Shown here: one piece after another, positions 11,298-21,538 of the stretch
How positions within the stretch are numbered: the first letter of the stretch is position 1
Layout: every line of letters starts with the position of its first letter
NCBI RefSeq assembly: GCF_000717335.1
Contig: NZ_JNYZ01000019.1
Location: 62,001-126,000 of the forward strand
Reading direction: 5' to 3'
Length of the DNA stretch: 64,000 nt
Source of the DNA: Amycolatopsis jejuensis
Lineage (GTDB): Bacteria > Actinomycetota > Actinomycetes > Mycobacteriales > Pseudonocardiaceae
Position numbers and translations under genes: made by a program
The notes under the pieces: generated by a model
The model's database searches: none
What the model was told of the DNA's origin: nothing
What the model saw: the letters and a program-made list of their open reading frames with translations, nothing else

Positions 11298-11642
11298 CCG
11301 TGATGGTTCCCCTTGGGTTAAGCGTGGGGTACCGCCTCGGGCGGGTTGAGGTGTGGCTGCGCTGCTAGCCATGGTCGGCTGGCTCAGGCTCCGCGGTCAC
11401 CGTTGGCGCTGGTCAGTCCCCGTTCTCTCGCGTAGGGCCACGGGCCGGTGATACTGGATGAGGAGCCAGACGAGTCACGAGAATTACTGCAGGTTCACGG
11501 AAACCTGCTGGCCAGCGCGAACCCTGCGTTAATGCCCAGCGCGACCTCTCGGCAGCCGCCCAACCCCCGGGACCTGCCCCAAGGCAGCAACCGTCACCTT
11601 GGGCTGCCGGACCATGGTTAAACCCAAGGGAAACCATCACGG
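11298..11642. mobile_element. 345-bp MITE-like element with about 24-bp inverted ends
   Basis: The left end CCGTGATGGTTCCCCTTGGG and the reverse complement of the right end, CCGTGATGGTTTCCCTTGGG, match at 19 of 20 positions and continue as GTTAA versus GTTTAA. The interior has no convincing gene and no transposase. This is the structure of a miniature inverted-repeat element, but the left end also belongs to the local palindrome family, so recombination between palindrome copies is an alternative. No target-site duplication was found. Confidence 0.4.
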
Positions 11643-11732
11643 CTTTTCACCCACCACCCCAACCGCCGCCCGCGCACTCACCAGGACCCGGGCACCCAGA
11701 CCCGGCCCTGCACCCCGATACGAAGCCAAAAC

Positions 11733-11791
11733 ACGTGCGGAGGGTGCTTGTCAAGGCATCTTTCCCGCCTTGACAAGCACCCTCCGCACGT
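11733..11791. repeat. Perfect 25-bp inverted repeat with 9-nt loop
   Basis: Arms begin ACGTGCGGAGGGTGCTTGTC and are exact reverse complements over 25 bp, with the loop ATCTTTCCC. It lies 59 nt beyond the stop codon of the ACT-domain gene, so it could terminate transcription from thyX and the ACT gene, though no T-run follows. The inner part CCTTGACAAGCACC also occurs beside the palindrome at 2610. Confidence 0.85.
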
Positions 11792-11849
11792 AGTCACAAT
11801 TCCGGCTTCGGGGTGCCCCCACGCAACAATTCCCTAAAGCGGAACAACC

Positions 11850-12245
11850 TCAATCCGGACCAACCTCATGCCCCGCACCGCGAAACGCAGCCACCGCCCG
11901 CTCAAGATCATCAGCGCGCACCAAAATATGGTCCGTGTCGTAAGTAGACAACGAAAACAACGCAACCCCCGCCGCCGCCAGCTCCGACGCCAGCGCGGAA
12001 ATGATCCCGGTCAGCGTGAACTCCAACGGCCCCCGCACGGTGAACAACCGCCAGCCGTCCTCGACCGTGCCACCGTCAGGCTCCCGCCCGGTCGGGCAGA
12101 TCACCGACAACTCGTCGGGCGTCCGGGTAGCCGAGACGAGTGCAGGCTCCCCGGGTTCCAGGAGGTCGGCGGGAACCGGTGCGTCGGCAGGGAGCCGCAC
12201 GACGGAGTACGGGCCGGGGCGGAGGTCGATCGTGAGGTGTTTCAT
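11850..12245 (-). CDS. ACT domain-containing protein
   Basis: Small cytoplasmic protein of 131 residues with features of ACT-type ligand-binding domains, notably RLFTVRGPLEFTLTGIISAL and the following ALFSLSTYDTDHILV, which match the beta-alpha-beta pattern of CASTOR/ACT_7-like folds. Such stand-alone ACT proteins are thought to sense amino acids, but no ligand can be assigned. Its ATG directly abuts the thyX stop codon (TGAATG), indicating translational coupling with thyX. Confidence 0.8.
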   Translation of the reverse strand: MKHLTIDLRPGPYSVVRLPADAPVPADLLEPGEPALVSATRTPDELSVICPTGREPDGGTVEDGWRLFTVRGPLEFTLTGIISALASELAAAGVALFSLSTYDTDHILVRADDLERAVAAFRGAGHEVGPD

Positions 12246-12986
12246 TCAGCCTTCCAGCACCTTCGGGCTCGACGCGACCTCGGTGCCATCCGGCAGCGTC
12301 GACACGGTGAAGTCCGCGAACACGTTGGCAGCCGCCTTTTGCAGCTGCCGCAAGCATTCAATGGCCAGCGCACGGATCTCGACGTCCGCGTGCTCGGTGG
12401 CGCGCATCGCGATGAAATGGCGCCAGGCACGGTAATTCCCGGTGACCACGATGCGGGTCTCGGTGGCGTTGGGCAACACCGCGCGCGCGGCCTGGCGCGC
12501 CTGCTTACGACGCAGGGTCGCGTTCGGCGCGCAGGCGAATTTCTCCTCCAGACCGGCGAGCAGCGCGGTGTAGGCGTCGACGCTCGACTGGGTCGCCGCC
12601 ACGAATTTCGCGTGCAGCTCGGGGTCGTTCGCGATCACGTCCGGCTCGGCGAACTCGGCGTTGCGCTCGGGGACGTACCGCTGCGACAGCTGGGAGTAGG
12701 AGAAGTGCCGGTGCCGGATCAGCTCGTGGGTGAGGGAGCGGGAGATCCCGGTGAGGTAGAAGGTGACCGACCCGTGCTCCAGCACGGAAAGGTGGCCGAC
12801 GTCGATGATGTGCTCGAGGTAGCCGGCGTTGGTGGCGGTGGCGGGGTTCGGCTTCTTCCACGACTGGTAACACGCGCGGCCGGCGAACTCGGCGAGCGCC
12901 TGGCCGCCGTCGGCATCGGTGGACCACGGCACGTCCTCCGGCGGGAAGAACTCCGTCTTCGCGATCAGCTGCACCCTGGGCGGCAC
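12246..12986 (-). CDS. thyX: Flavin-dependent thymidylate synthase ThyX
   Basis: Makes dTMP from dUMP using methylenetetrahydrofolate and reduced FAD. The ThyX signature RHR-x7-S-x-R is present as [13 protein letters not shown] at residues 91-103, and CYQSW and GHLSVLEH are further family blocks. The length of 246 residues is typical. The GTG at 12986 follows a purine-rich GAGAGGGGAG stretch. In actinobacteria thyX commonly sits between dapB and dapA, as here, although accessory genes have been inserted on both sides. Confidence 0.96.
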
Positions 12987-13035
12987 GGCCTCACTCCCCT
13001 CTCTCCCGGCTCCGCCAGCCTAACCGGCCGGGCGG

Positions 13036-13089
13036 GGTGACATCACCCGCGCCTTGACGTGACGTCATGATGACGCCATAGTGGTGTCA
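13036..13089 (+). promoter_or_regulatory. Leaderless promoter with clustered TGACRYCA operators
   Basis: TTGACG (13054-13059), a 17-nt spacer and CATAGT (13077-13082) form a strong promoter ending 6 nt before the ATG at 13089. It is packed with related half-sites: GGTGACATCACC at 13036, the perfect palindrome TGACGTCA at 13060, and the inverted repeat TGACGCCATAGTGGTGTCA at 13071-13089, which covers the -10 and touches the start codon. This is a good layout for autorepression by the ribbon-helix-helix protein encoded immediately downstream. Confidence 0.65.
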
Positions 13090-13607
13090 TGGACTTGACG
13101 CCGTACATCGCGAACCTCCGCGAAGACCTCGCGAACACGGCCTCCGCCGGGGACGAGCAGACCCGGCGGGCGGCCGCCCTGCTGTCGTCGGCACTGGAGC
13201 CGTCGGTCCGGCTCACGCTGATGAACGCGCTGGCCGACCTGGCAGCCGAGGTGACGGCCGCGCTGCCCGGCCAGGTGGTGGACGTCCGGCTGGAGGGCCG
13301 CGACGTCCGCGTGGTCGTGACCGGAGCCGGGGAGCCACCCCGGGACGCGCCACCGCCCCCGCCGCCGCCACCCCCACCGCCGGTCGACGGCGGCGACATC
13401 TCGCGCATCACGCTGCGGCTGGTCGAGCAGATCAAGGGACAGGCCGAACAGGCAGCGGCGGCGCAGGGGGTTTCGCTGAACACGTTCGTGGCGCAGGCGG
13501 TGCAGGGGGCACTGGGCCAGGCGCAGCAACACCAGCAACGACACCAGCGGTGGCACGACAGCGGGGGTCATTCGGAGACCAAGCTGCACGGCTGGGTGGA
13601 AGGCTAG
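13089..13607 (+). CDS. Ribbon-helix-helix (Arc/HicB-type) DNA-binding protein
   Basis: A 172-residue cytoplasmic protein, probably an autoregulator. Residues 1-85 are a helical domain of unknown role (MDLTPYIANLREDLANTA and following). A poly-proline hinge of about 15 residues near 90-103 leads to a C-terminal segment DISRITLRLVEQIKGQAEQ then AAAAQGVSLNTFVAQAVQGA, the pattern of a ribbon-helix-helix domain as in HicB antitoxins. The tail is His/Gln-rich. No adjacent HicA-like toxin is visible, so a toxin-antitoxin role is not supported. It is followed 13 nt later by the DUF4097-type gene. Confidence 0.75.
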   Translation: MDLTPYIANLREDLANTASAGDEQTRRAAALLSSALEPSVRLTLMNALADLAAEVTAALPGQVVDVRLEGRDVRVVVTGAGEPPRDAPPPPPPPPPPPVDGGDISRITLRLVEQIKGQAEQAAAAQGVSLNTFVAQAVQGALGQAQQHQQRHQRWHDSGGHSETKLHGWVEG

Positions 13608-13620
13608 AAGGGGGATCACC

Positions 13621-14967
13621 ATGGGCGAAAACAGGGAAGACCAGGGGAAAGACAACCGGACCGGCACAGGCTTCGACAACCGCGAAACCACGGCCGGCGA
13701 GGCTGGTTCCGGCGCTGCGAGTTCGGGCGAGGCGGTTCTGGGCGACGCAGATTCGGCCAAGCAGGGGTCATCTTCGGACCGCGTGGCCGGGGCAGGCACC
13801 GAGGCCACGAGCGCCGGAACCGGAGATACGGCAGACGCGGCTTCGGGAGCCGAGAACGCCGGAGCCGAGCCGGACGGCACACCCGGAGCGGAATCGGGTG
13901 CCGGTACACCGTCGGGCACCAAAGCTGGAGCTGCTTCCGGCGAGACCGGGCAAGAGCCCACTTCGGACACTCCGGCCGGACCCACGGCGGCGTCCACCGG
14001 AGAGTCCACTTCGGACACTCCGGCAGCGCCCGCTGCCGAGTCCGCCGACGGGTCCACTTCGGACGGACCCGGGCCGGATCACGGACCCTCCGTGCGGGTG
14101 CAGGATTTCGAGGCCGACGGACCGGTGGAGCTGGACCTCGGGGTCACGATCGGGCGCGTCGAGGTCGTGCTCGGGCAGGAGCCCGGCGTGACTGTGCGGC
14201 TCGAGCACGACTCGGGTGAGCAGCCGTCGTGGGTGAATGGGGTCAGCAGTCTGCTGTCGTGGGTCGGTGAGCGGTTCGGGGATCAGTTCGGGGGGCTGCC
14301 GGAGTACTCGGCGGCCGACGCGGTGCGGCAGGCGCGGATCGAGAAGACGGGCAACCGGGTCGTCGTGCGGGCGGCGAAGGCCTGGCAGTTGCGGAACGTC
14401 CCGGTGGCGGTGACGGTGCGCGCGCCGGCGGGGTCGCATCTCGAGGTGCGCGCCGGGTCGGCGGACGTCCGGGTGAGCGGCGCCGCAGGTCGCGCGGACA
14501 TTCTCACCGGTTCGGGCGAGGTGTCGCTGGAACGCGCGGACGGCGCGGCAACCGTCCGGACGGGCACCGGGACCATCAAGCTCGGCCCGACCCTCGCCGG
14601 GCTGCAGCTGAGGTCCGGAAGCGGTTCGGTGGAGGCGTCGTCGATCGCGGGATCGGCCACGCTCGCCACCGGGACCGGCAACGTGTGGCTGGGCGCCGTC
14701 ACAGGTGACGTGATGGCCCGCACTGGCAGCGGGGACCTGTCGGTGGCCGAAGCGGCTTCGGGATCGCTCGAATTGATCACCGGATCGGGTGAAGTGCGCG
14801 TGGGCATCCGCGGCGGCGTCCGAGCAGAGGTGGAATTGGCGTCGGCAGCGGGGCGAGTGTCGAGCGAACTGGACGTATCGGACACTCCGCCAGAGGGTGT
14901 GGTCGCGCTGAAGGTCCGCGCCCGCACCGGCACCGGCAACGCAGTCGTGACCCGCGCGGCGGGCTGA
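13621..14967 (+). CDS. DUF4097-type beta-repeat protein with long low-complexity N-terminus
   Basis: A 448-residue protein of unknown function. Residues 1-155 are low-complexity Gly/Ala/Ser/Thr/Glu sequence with repeated short motifs such as STSDTPA. Residues 160 to the end form a right-handed beta-repeat pattern in which GSG/GTG-containing turns recur about every 18-20 residues (TGSGEVSLERADG, TGTGTIKLGP, SGSGSVEASS, TGTGNVWLG, TGSGDLSVAE), as in DUF4097/DUF4098 proteins. No signal peptide or membrane segment is seen. The ATG at 13621 follows AGAAGGGGATCACC. It forms an operon with the upstream ribbon-helix-helix gene. Confidence 0.8.
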   Translation: MGENREDQGKDNRTGTGFDNRETTAGEAGSGAASSGEAVLGDADSAKQGSSSDRVAGAGTEATSAGTGDTADAASGAENAGAEPDGTPGAESGAGTPSGTKAGAASGETGQEPTSDTPAGPTAASTGESTSDTPAAPAAESADGSTSDGPGPDHGPSVRVQDFEADGPVELDLGVTIGRVEVVLGQEPGVTVRLEHDSGEQPSWVNGVSSLLSWVGERFGDQFGGLPEYSAADAVRQARIEKTGNRVVVRAAKAWQLRNVPVAVTVRAPAGSHLEVRAGSADVRVSGAAGRADILTGSGEVSLERADGAATVRTGTGTIKLGPTLAGLQLRSGSGSVEASSIAGSATLATGTGNVWLGAVTGDVMARTGSGDLSVAEAASGSLELITGSGEVRVGIRGGVRAEVELASAAGRVSSELDVSDTPPEGVVALKVRARTGTGNAVVTRAAG

Positions 14968-15630
14968 CACCCCCGCACCCACCGAACACCCCGTCCGCGG
15001 CGGCGAGCACACCCGCCACCCCACACCCCCGGGTGCGCCGAGCGGACGGCTGCAAGGGGGAGGCGGCGGGCCGCACCGGACATCCGGGCGGCCCGCCGCT
15101 TCGCGCTGCGGCCGGTATTTCACACCGGAACGGGCCGAGACCCGGCGCATGGCGGGCTCGGCAGAACTGGCTCCCCGTGGGACAACGGCGCCAGGCAGGG
15201 CGGGGCTACGCGGCAGGGACCGGCCGACTGCGACGGGACGGCAGGCGGCGACCGCAGCGAGAGCCGGTTGAATCGCAGGAAGGGCCCGCCATGGCACCAC
15301 GGTAAAGGTTTGGGCGACATGACGGGCGCATCAGCACGAGGCTGCGACGGAGGCAGCGTCAAGCACCGCCGCAAGACGCTGGACGCGGCGACGTTGCATA
15401 GCCCGGCAAGGACGCAATCTCGGCAGGCGCAGGGAATCACGGAACCTGGGAACAGCGCTCGGTACCGGCGCGAGCCAGCGATCTGCGCGACACTCCGGAA
15501 GCATGGCAGCAGGCATCGACGCCACTTGCCGTACGTGGCAACAGAAACAGGCGGCCGACCAGACCTCAGGCCCGGCGCATCGGGCGATGGCGTGGAGTGC
15601 GCGTTCACGGGGCGGAGCGCGTCGCCCGCA

Positions 15631-15682
15631 GCACCCGAGCACCCGAGCACCCGAGCACCCGAGCACCCGAGCACCCGAGCAC
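15631..15682. repeat. Tandem octamer GCACCCGA, 6.5 perfect copies
   Basis: The 8-bp unit GCACCCGA repeats without error from 15631 to 15682. The period is not a multiple of three and the array lies in a gene-free gap, so it is a microsatellite rather than a coding repeat. Confidence 0.95.
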
Positions 15683-15718
15683 AACGTAACGGCGACCCGG
15701 CAGGGGCAGGAAGGCACA

Positions 15719-15809
<91 letters not shown>

Positions 15810-15830
15810 AACCCAAACCGAAACCCCGGC

Positions 15831-17045
15831 TCACTTCACCGCTCGGCGTAATGCCTTCGCCAGATTCCCCCTCTCCCCCACTGCGACCGATTCCAGACCC
15901 AGCCATGCCGCCATCGTGTGGAGTTCGCCTGCCAGTTCCGTGGCTGCCCGGCCGGGTGCGGTGTCCGGTTCGGCGAATGCGCCTTGTACACGCAGTACGC
16001 CCGACGCTCGGTCGGATTTCAGGTCCACCCGGGCCGCCAGGGCACCGTCCAGGAGGAACGGGAATACGTAATATCCGTACTCCCGCTTCGGTTCCGGGAC
16101 GTAGATCTCGATGCGGTACCGGAAGCCGAACAGGCGCTCGGTGCGGGCGCGTTCCCAGATGAGCGGGTCGAACGGGCACAGCAAGGCCCGTCCGGAAATC
16201 GAGCGCGGGGTGCGGGCGAAAGTGTGCCGGTACGCCACGGCGCGCCAGTCCGCCACCTGAACTGGCTCGAGGACGCCCTCTTCGACCAGCTCTTGGACGG
16301 CGGCGTGGGTGACGTCCGGGCCCAGCCGGTAGTAGTCGCGCAGGTCGGTTTCCGTGGCGATGCCCAGGGCGCGCGCCGAGCGGTCGATCAACGCGCGTGC
16401 GCCGTCGGCCGAAGAGACCGTGCGGGAAAGGATTTCCGGGGGCACCACGCGTTCGGTCAGGTCGTAGAGCCGCTCGAACGATCGCCTCGTGCCGGTGGTC
16501 AGCTCGCCGAGACCGAACAGGTACTCGCACGCCTTCTTCACCACCGAGCGTTCCCACCACGAACCCGGGGCGCGGCGGACCGCACCAGCCTCCAGCGCCT
16601 TCTCGATCCCACCAGCGCCGATCGGGCCGTGTTCCTTGACCACGGCCAGCACGTCGTCGAGCAAACCCGGCACGGTGTCGACGACCTTCGTGTAATGCCG
16701 CCACCAGCCGTCGCGTTTCGCGCCCGAGCGGAGCAGCGGCCAGTCTTCGATCGGGAGCAGGCTTGCCTCGTGCGCCCATGACTCGACGAGCAGCCGCGGG
16801 CGGCGGGCGCGGTGGGTCCAGGCCGCATCGTCGACGAGCGCCGGGTCGTATGCGCCCAGTCTCGAGAACAGCGGCATGTAGTGCGCGCGCACGGCGACGT
16901 TGACCGAGTCCAGCTGCAGCAGCTGGACGCGCGACAGCACCTTGGCGAGGTGCCGCCGGGTGGGGTCGGCGGCCGGGCGGGGGTCGGCGAATCCCTGCGC
17001 GGCGAGTGCGGTGCGGCGGGCGGTGGAAAGGCTGATCGTCTGCAT
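15831..17045 (-). CDS. AlkX/YcaQ-type winged-helix DNA glycosylase (HTH_42)
   Basis: A 404-residue member of the YcaQ/AlkZ family, enzymes that excise bulky alkylated bases and unhook interstrand crosslinks. The catalytic Q-x-D motif is seen as Gln44-Leu-Asp46 in LLQLDSVNV; a Q-x-D rather than Q-x-Q motif points to the AlkX/YcaQ branch. Other family blocks are YWHE-like SWAHEASLLP, RPRSISGRALLCPFDPLIW and EIYVPEPKREYGYYVFPFLL. The ATG at 17045 matches the conserved N-terminus. It is divergent from the GNAT gene with 50 nt between starts. No antibiotic cluster is visible beside it, so a general repair role is more likely than self-resistance. Confidence 0.88.
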   Translation of the reverse strand: MQTISLSTARRTALAAQGFADPRPAADPTRRHLAKVLSRVQLLQLDSVNVAVRAHYMPLFSRLGAYDPALVDDAAWTHRARRPRLLVESWAHEASLLPIEDWPLLRSGAKRDGWWRHYTKVVDTVPGLLDDVLAVVKEHGPIGAGGIEKALEAGAVRRAPGSWWERSVVKKACEYLFGLGELTTGTRRSFERLYDLTERVVPPEILSRTVSSADGARALIDRSARALGIATETDLRDYYRLGPDVTHAAVQELVEEGVLEPVQVADWRAVAYRHTFARTPRSISGRALLCPFDPLIWERARTERLFGFRYRIEIYVPEPKREYGYYVFPFLLDGALAARVDLKSDRASGVLRVQGAFAEPDTAPGRAATELAGELHTMAAWLGLESVAVGERGNLAKALRRAVK

Positions 17046-17083
17046 GATGCCGCCATGGTGCCAGCCACCCCCGACAGTTTCGG

Positions 17084-17089
17084 TACATT
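17084..17089 (+). promoter_or_regulatory. Putative -10 of a leaderless promoter (TACATT)
   Basis: TACATT ends 6 nt before the GTG of the GNAT gene, with no Shine-Dalgarno sequence between. It lies in the 50-nt divergent gap shared with the AlkX-type gene. Confidence 0.45.
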
Positions 17090-17095
17090 GCCCGC

Positions 17096-17650
17096 GTGAG
17101 TGCCGCCGAAGTCCGCCCCGCAAAGCCGTCCGACGCCGCCGAGATCGCCCGCATCCAGCGGCTGACCTGGCGTGCGGCGTACGCCAGCCTCCTCGGCACC
17201 GAAGCCATCGACGAGCTCGACAGCGCCGACCTCGAAGGCACCTGGACCGAAACCATCGTGTACCCGCATTCCCGCGTCTACCTGGCCACCGAGGGCACCT
17301 TCACGGTCGGCTACTGCGTCGCGGGCCGGGCACCGGAGGACGAAGCGGCGGGAGCCGACGGGTCCCCGCCGCAGGACGCGCCGGGACTGATCGCATCGCT
17401 CGTGGTCGAGCCGCGCTGGGGCCGCCGCGGCCATGCCGGGCGCCTGCTCGCCACCGCTGCCGCCGATCTGCGCGCGGACGGCCTCGACCGCGGCATCACC
17501 TGGGTCGCCCAGTCCGACCACGCCACGCTCGGCTTCTACCGCCGCGCCGGCTGGTCCCCCGACGGCACCGTCCGCACCCTCGACACCGGCCGCGGCACGC
17601 TGCGCGAGGTCCGCCTCACCGGCACCCTGGAACTCGAACTCACGCGCTGA
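17096..17650 (+). CDS. GNAT family N-acetyltransferase
   Basis: A 184-residue GCN5-related acetyltransferase. The N-terminal VRPAKPSDAAEIARIQRLTW, the central strand IASLVVEPRWGRRGHAGRLL containing the acetyl-CoA pyrophosphate-binding R/Q-x-x-G-x-G/A-like loop (WGRRGHAGRL), and the final GFYRRAGW are family hallmarks. The acceptor substrate is unknown. Its 3' end overlaps the convergent GtrA gene by 11 nt. Confidence 0.88.
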   Translation: MSAAEVRPAKPSDAAEIARIQRLTWRAAYASLLGTEAIDELDSADLEGTWTETIVYPHSRVYLATEGTFTVGYCVAGRAPEDEAAGADGSPPQDAPGLIASLVVEPRWGRRGHAGRLLATAAADLRADGLDRGITWVAQSDHATLGFYRRAGWSPDGTVRTLDTGRGTLREVRLTGTLELELTR

Positions 17651-18107
17651 CCGGCTCGGCCTGCTTCGCGAACACGACCCAGCGCATCACCGAGTACATG
17701 AACACGCCCTCGCACGCCCCGGCGATGATCCGCGACACGTGGTACTCGATGCCGAGCGCGGACAACCCAGCCCCCAGCCCGAGCAGGAAAGCCACGTAGT
17801 TCACGGCAATCGCCACGGCGTACAGCACCGTCTGACGGCCGACCGGCGCATGCGAGCGGAAGTTGAACGTGCGGTTCAGTACGAAGCTCAGGCCGAACGC
17901 GATCACGTACGCGAGGCTGATCCCCAGCCACACCGGCCACCCGAGCCCGCCGTGGAACAACGTCAGCAACAGCAGGTCGACCCCGAAGGTGAAGCCGTTG
18001 ATCACCGCGAACCCGAGAAAGCTCGGCGCGACGATCCGGGAGAGCCCGAAGGGCAGAATCGCCACGATCGCGGTGCACAGTCGGGCAAAACGGTCGGCGA
18101 TCGGCAC
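17640..18107 (-). CDS. GtrA family membrane protein
   Basis: A 155-residue protein with four hydrophobic helices and the GtrA signature FLGFAVINGFTFGVDLLLL near the N-terminus and AFGLSFVLNRTFNF in the middle. GtrA proteins assist transfer of polyprenyl-linked sugars across the membrane during glycosylation of wall polymers. The GTG at 18107 is preferred; the frame stays open to 18194, but the extra residues resemble untranslated DNA. It overlaps the convergent GNAT gene by 11 nt. Confidence 0.85.
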   Translation of the reverse strand: MPIADRFARLCTAIVAILPFGLSRIVAPSFLGFAVINGFTFGVDLLLLTLFHGGLGWPVWLGISLAYVIAFGLSFVLNRTFNFRSHAPVGRQTVLYAVAIAVNYVAFLLGLGAGLSALGIEYHVSRIIAGACEGVFMYSVMRWVVFAKQAEPVSA

Positions 18108-18253
18108 GGGTCCGATCTTGGCAGGACAAGGTGTCCGGCACCGGACGACCAGGTGATCTTCGGGTGTCACCACCCGGGGAAAGGGTAGGGCCAACCCCCG
18201 TGACCTTTTCGTGACAGCTGCTAGCGTGGAACGGGCGACAGGAAGGGGACCCC

Positions 18254-18769
18254 ATGGGCTGGCTGCTCGTGACCCTCGGCGTCGCCTTCGGTTCGGCGAT
18301 CGTGCCGCTGGTCAACGCCGAGCTGTTCGTGCTCGGCCTGTGCGCGAGCCAGCACGACGTCCATTGGCTCTGGCTCGGCGGCGCCGTCGCGGTCGGCCAG
18401 ATGGCCGGGAAACTCCTGTACTACCTGGCCGCGCGCGGTTCGATCCGGCTGCCGCGCTTCCTGCACGACCGGCTGCACCGCGAACGCCCGCTCACCCCAC
18501 GGCGCGTCCGCTGGCAGCGGCGTACGAAGGTGCTCCGCAGCAAGGTCGAGGCGCTGCGCGAACGCTGTCACCGGCACCCGCACTGGATGGCGGGCACGTA
18601 CGGGGTCAGCTCGGTGATCGGGCTGCCGCCGTTCATGGCGACCAGCGTGCTCGCCGGGATGGTGCGGATGCGGCTGAGCACCTTCCTCGCCGCCGGTCTC
18701 GCCGGCCGCTGGCTCCGGTTCAGCCTGCTCGCTGCCTCCCCGGCGATCTTCGCCGGGTGGCTGCACTGA
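18254..18769 (+). CDS. DedA/YqaA-like (VTT domain) membrane protein
   Basis: A 171-residue protein with several hydrophobic segments and a basic central loop. The N-terminus GSAIVPLVNAELFVLGLC, the GQMAGKLLYYLAARG segment and the C-terminal GLPPFMATSVLAGMVRM resemble SNARE-associated/VTT-domain (DedA, YqaA) proteins, some of which flip lipid carriers. The precise substrate is not known. The ATG at 18254 follows ACAGGAAGGGGACCCC, a good ribosome binding site. The gene converges on the TPR-like gene with a 30-bp repeat array between. Confidence 0.78.
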   Translation: MGWLLVTLGVAFGSAIVPLVNAELFVLGLCASQHDVHWLWLGGAVAVGQMAGKLLYYLAARGSIRLPRFLHDRLHRERPLTPRRVRWQRRTKVLRSKVEALRERCHRHPHWMAGTYGVSSVIGLPPFMATSVLAGMVRMRLSTFLAAGLAGRWLRFSLLAASPAIFAGWLH

Positions 18770-18780
18770 CCCTGATCGCC

Positions 18781-18860
18781 CCAATGCCACATTCGGTGCG
18801 TCAGATGCACCCAATGTGGCATTCGGTGCGTCGCATGCACCCAATGCCACATTGGGGTGC
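18781..18860. repeat. 30-bp repeat (2.7 copies) between convergent genes
   Basis: Units start at 18781, 18811 and 18841 with CCAATGYSRCATT, exactly 30 bp apart. The core alternates orientation (AATGCCACATT, then AATGTGGCATT, then AATGCCACATT), so units can also pair with each other as inverted repeats, and GGTGC...GCACC inside each unit can form a small hairpin. The position between two convergent 3' ends suits a bidirectional terminator. Confidence 0.9.
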
Positions 18861-18897
18861 TTTGCCGCGGGCGAGCCGAAGCGGAGCGGGCGGGCTG

Positions 18898-21467
<2,570 letters not shown>

Positions 21468-21538
21468 TCACCTGCGGGGAAGGCCCCCTCCCCGGCGGAG
21501 AGGGGGCCTTCCCGGACCTTGCGCCGTGTGAAGCGGCC

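Larger units (their letters stand above)
11185..11849. other. Gene-free, repeat-built gap between mntH and the ACT gene
   Basis: No credible coding region is seen in these 665 bases. The gap is made of a degenerate copy of the GTGAAGGGAACC palindrome family (11236-11297), a 345-bp element with inverted ends (11298-11642) and a separate perfect palindrome (11733-11791), listed individually. Short open frames here start inside repeat arms and lack coding character. Confidence 0.6.

Noticed and set aside
11413..11640. A 75-codon minus-strand frame in the MITE-like element
   Set aside because: It starts within the inverted end and has no homology-like features; it seems to be a by-product of the GC-rich sequence.
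13089..13607. HicAB toxin-antitoxin pair
   Set aside because: Only a HicB-like ribbon-helix-helix part is present; the neighbour is a 448-residue beta-repeat protein, not a small HicA toxin.
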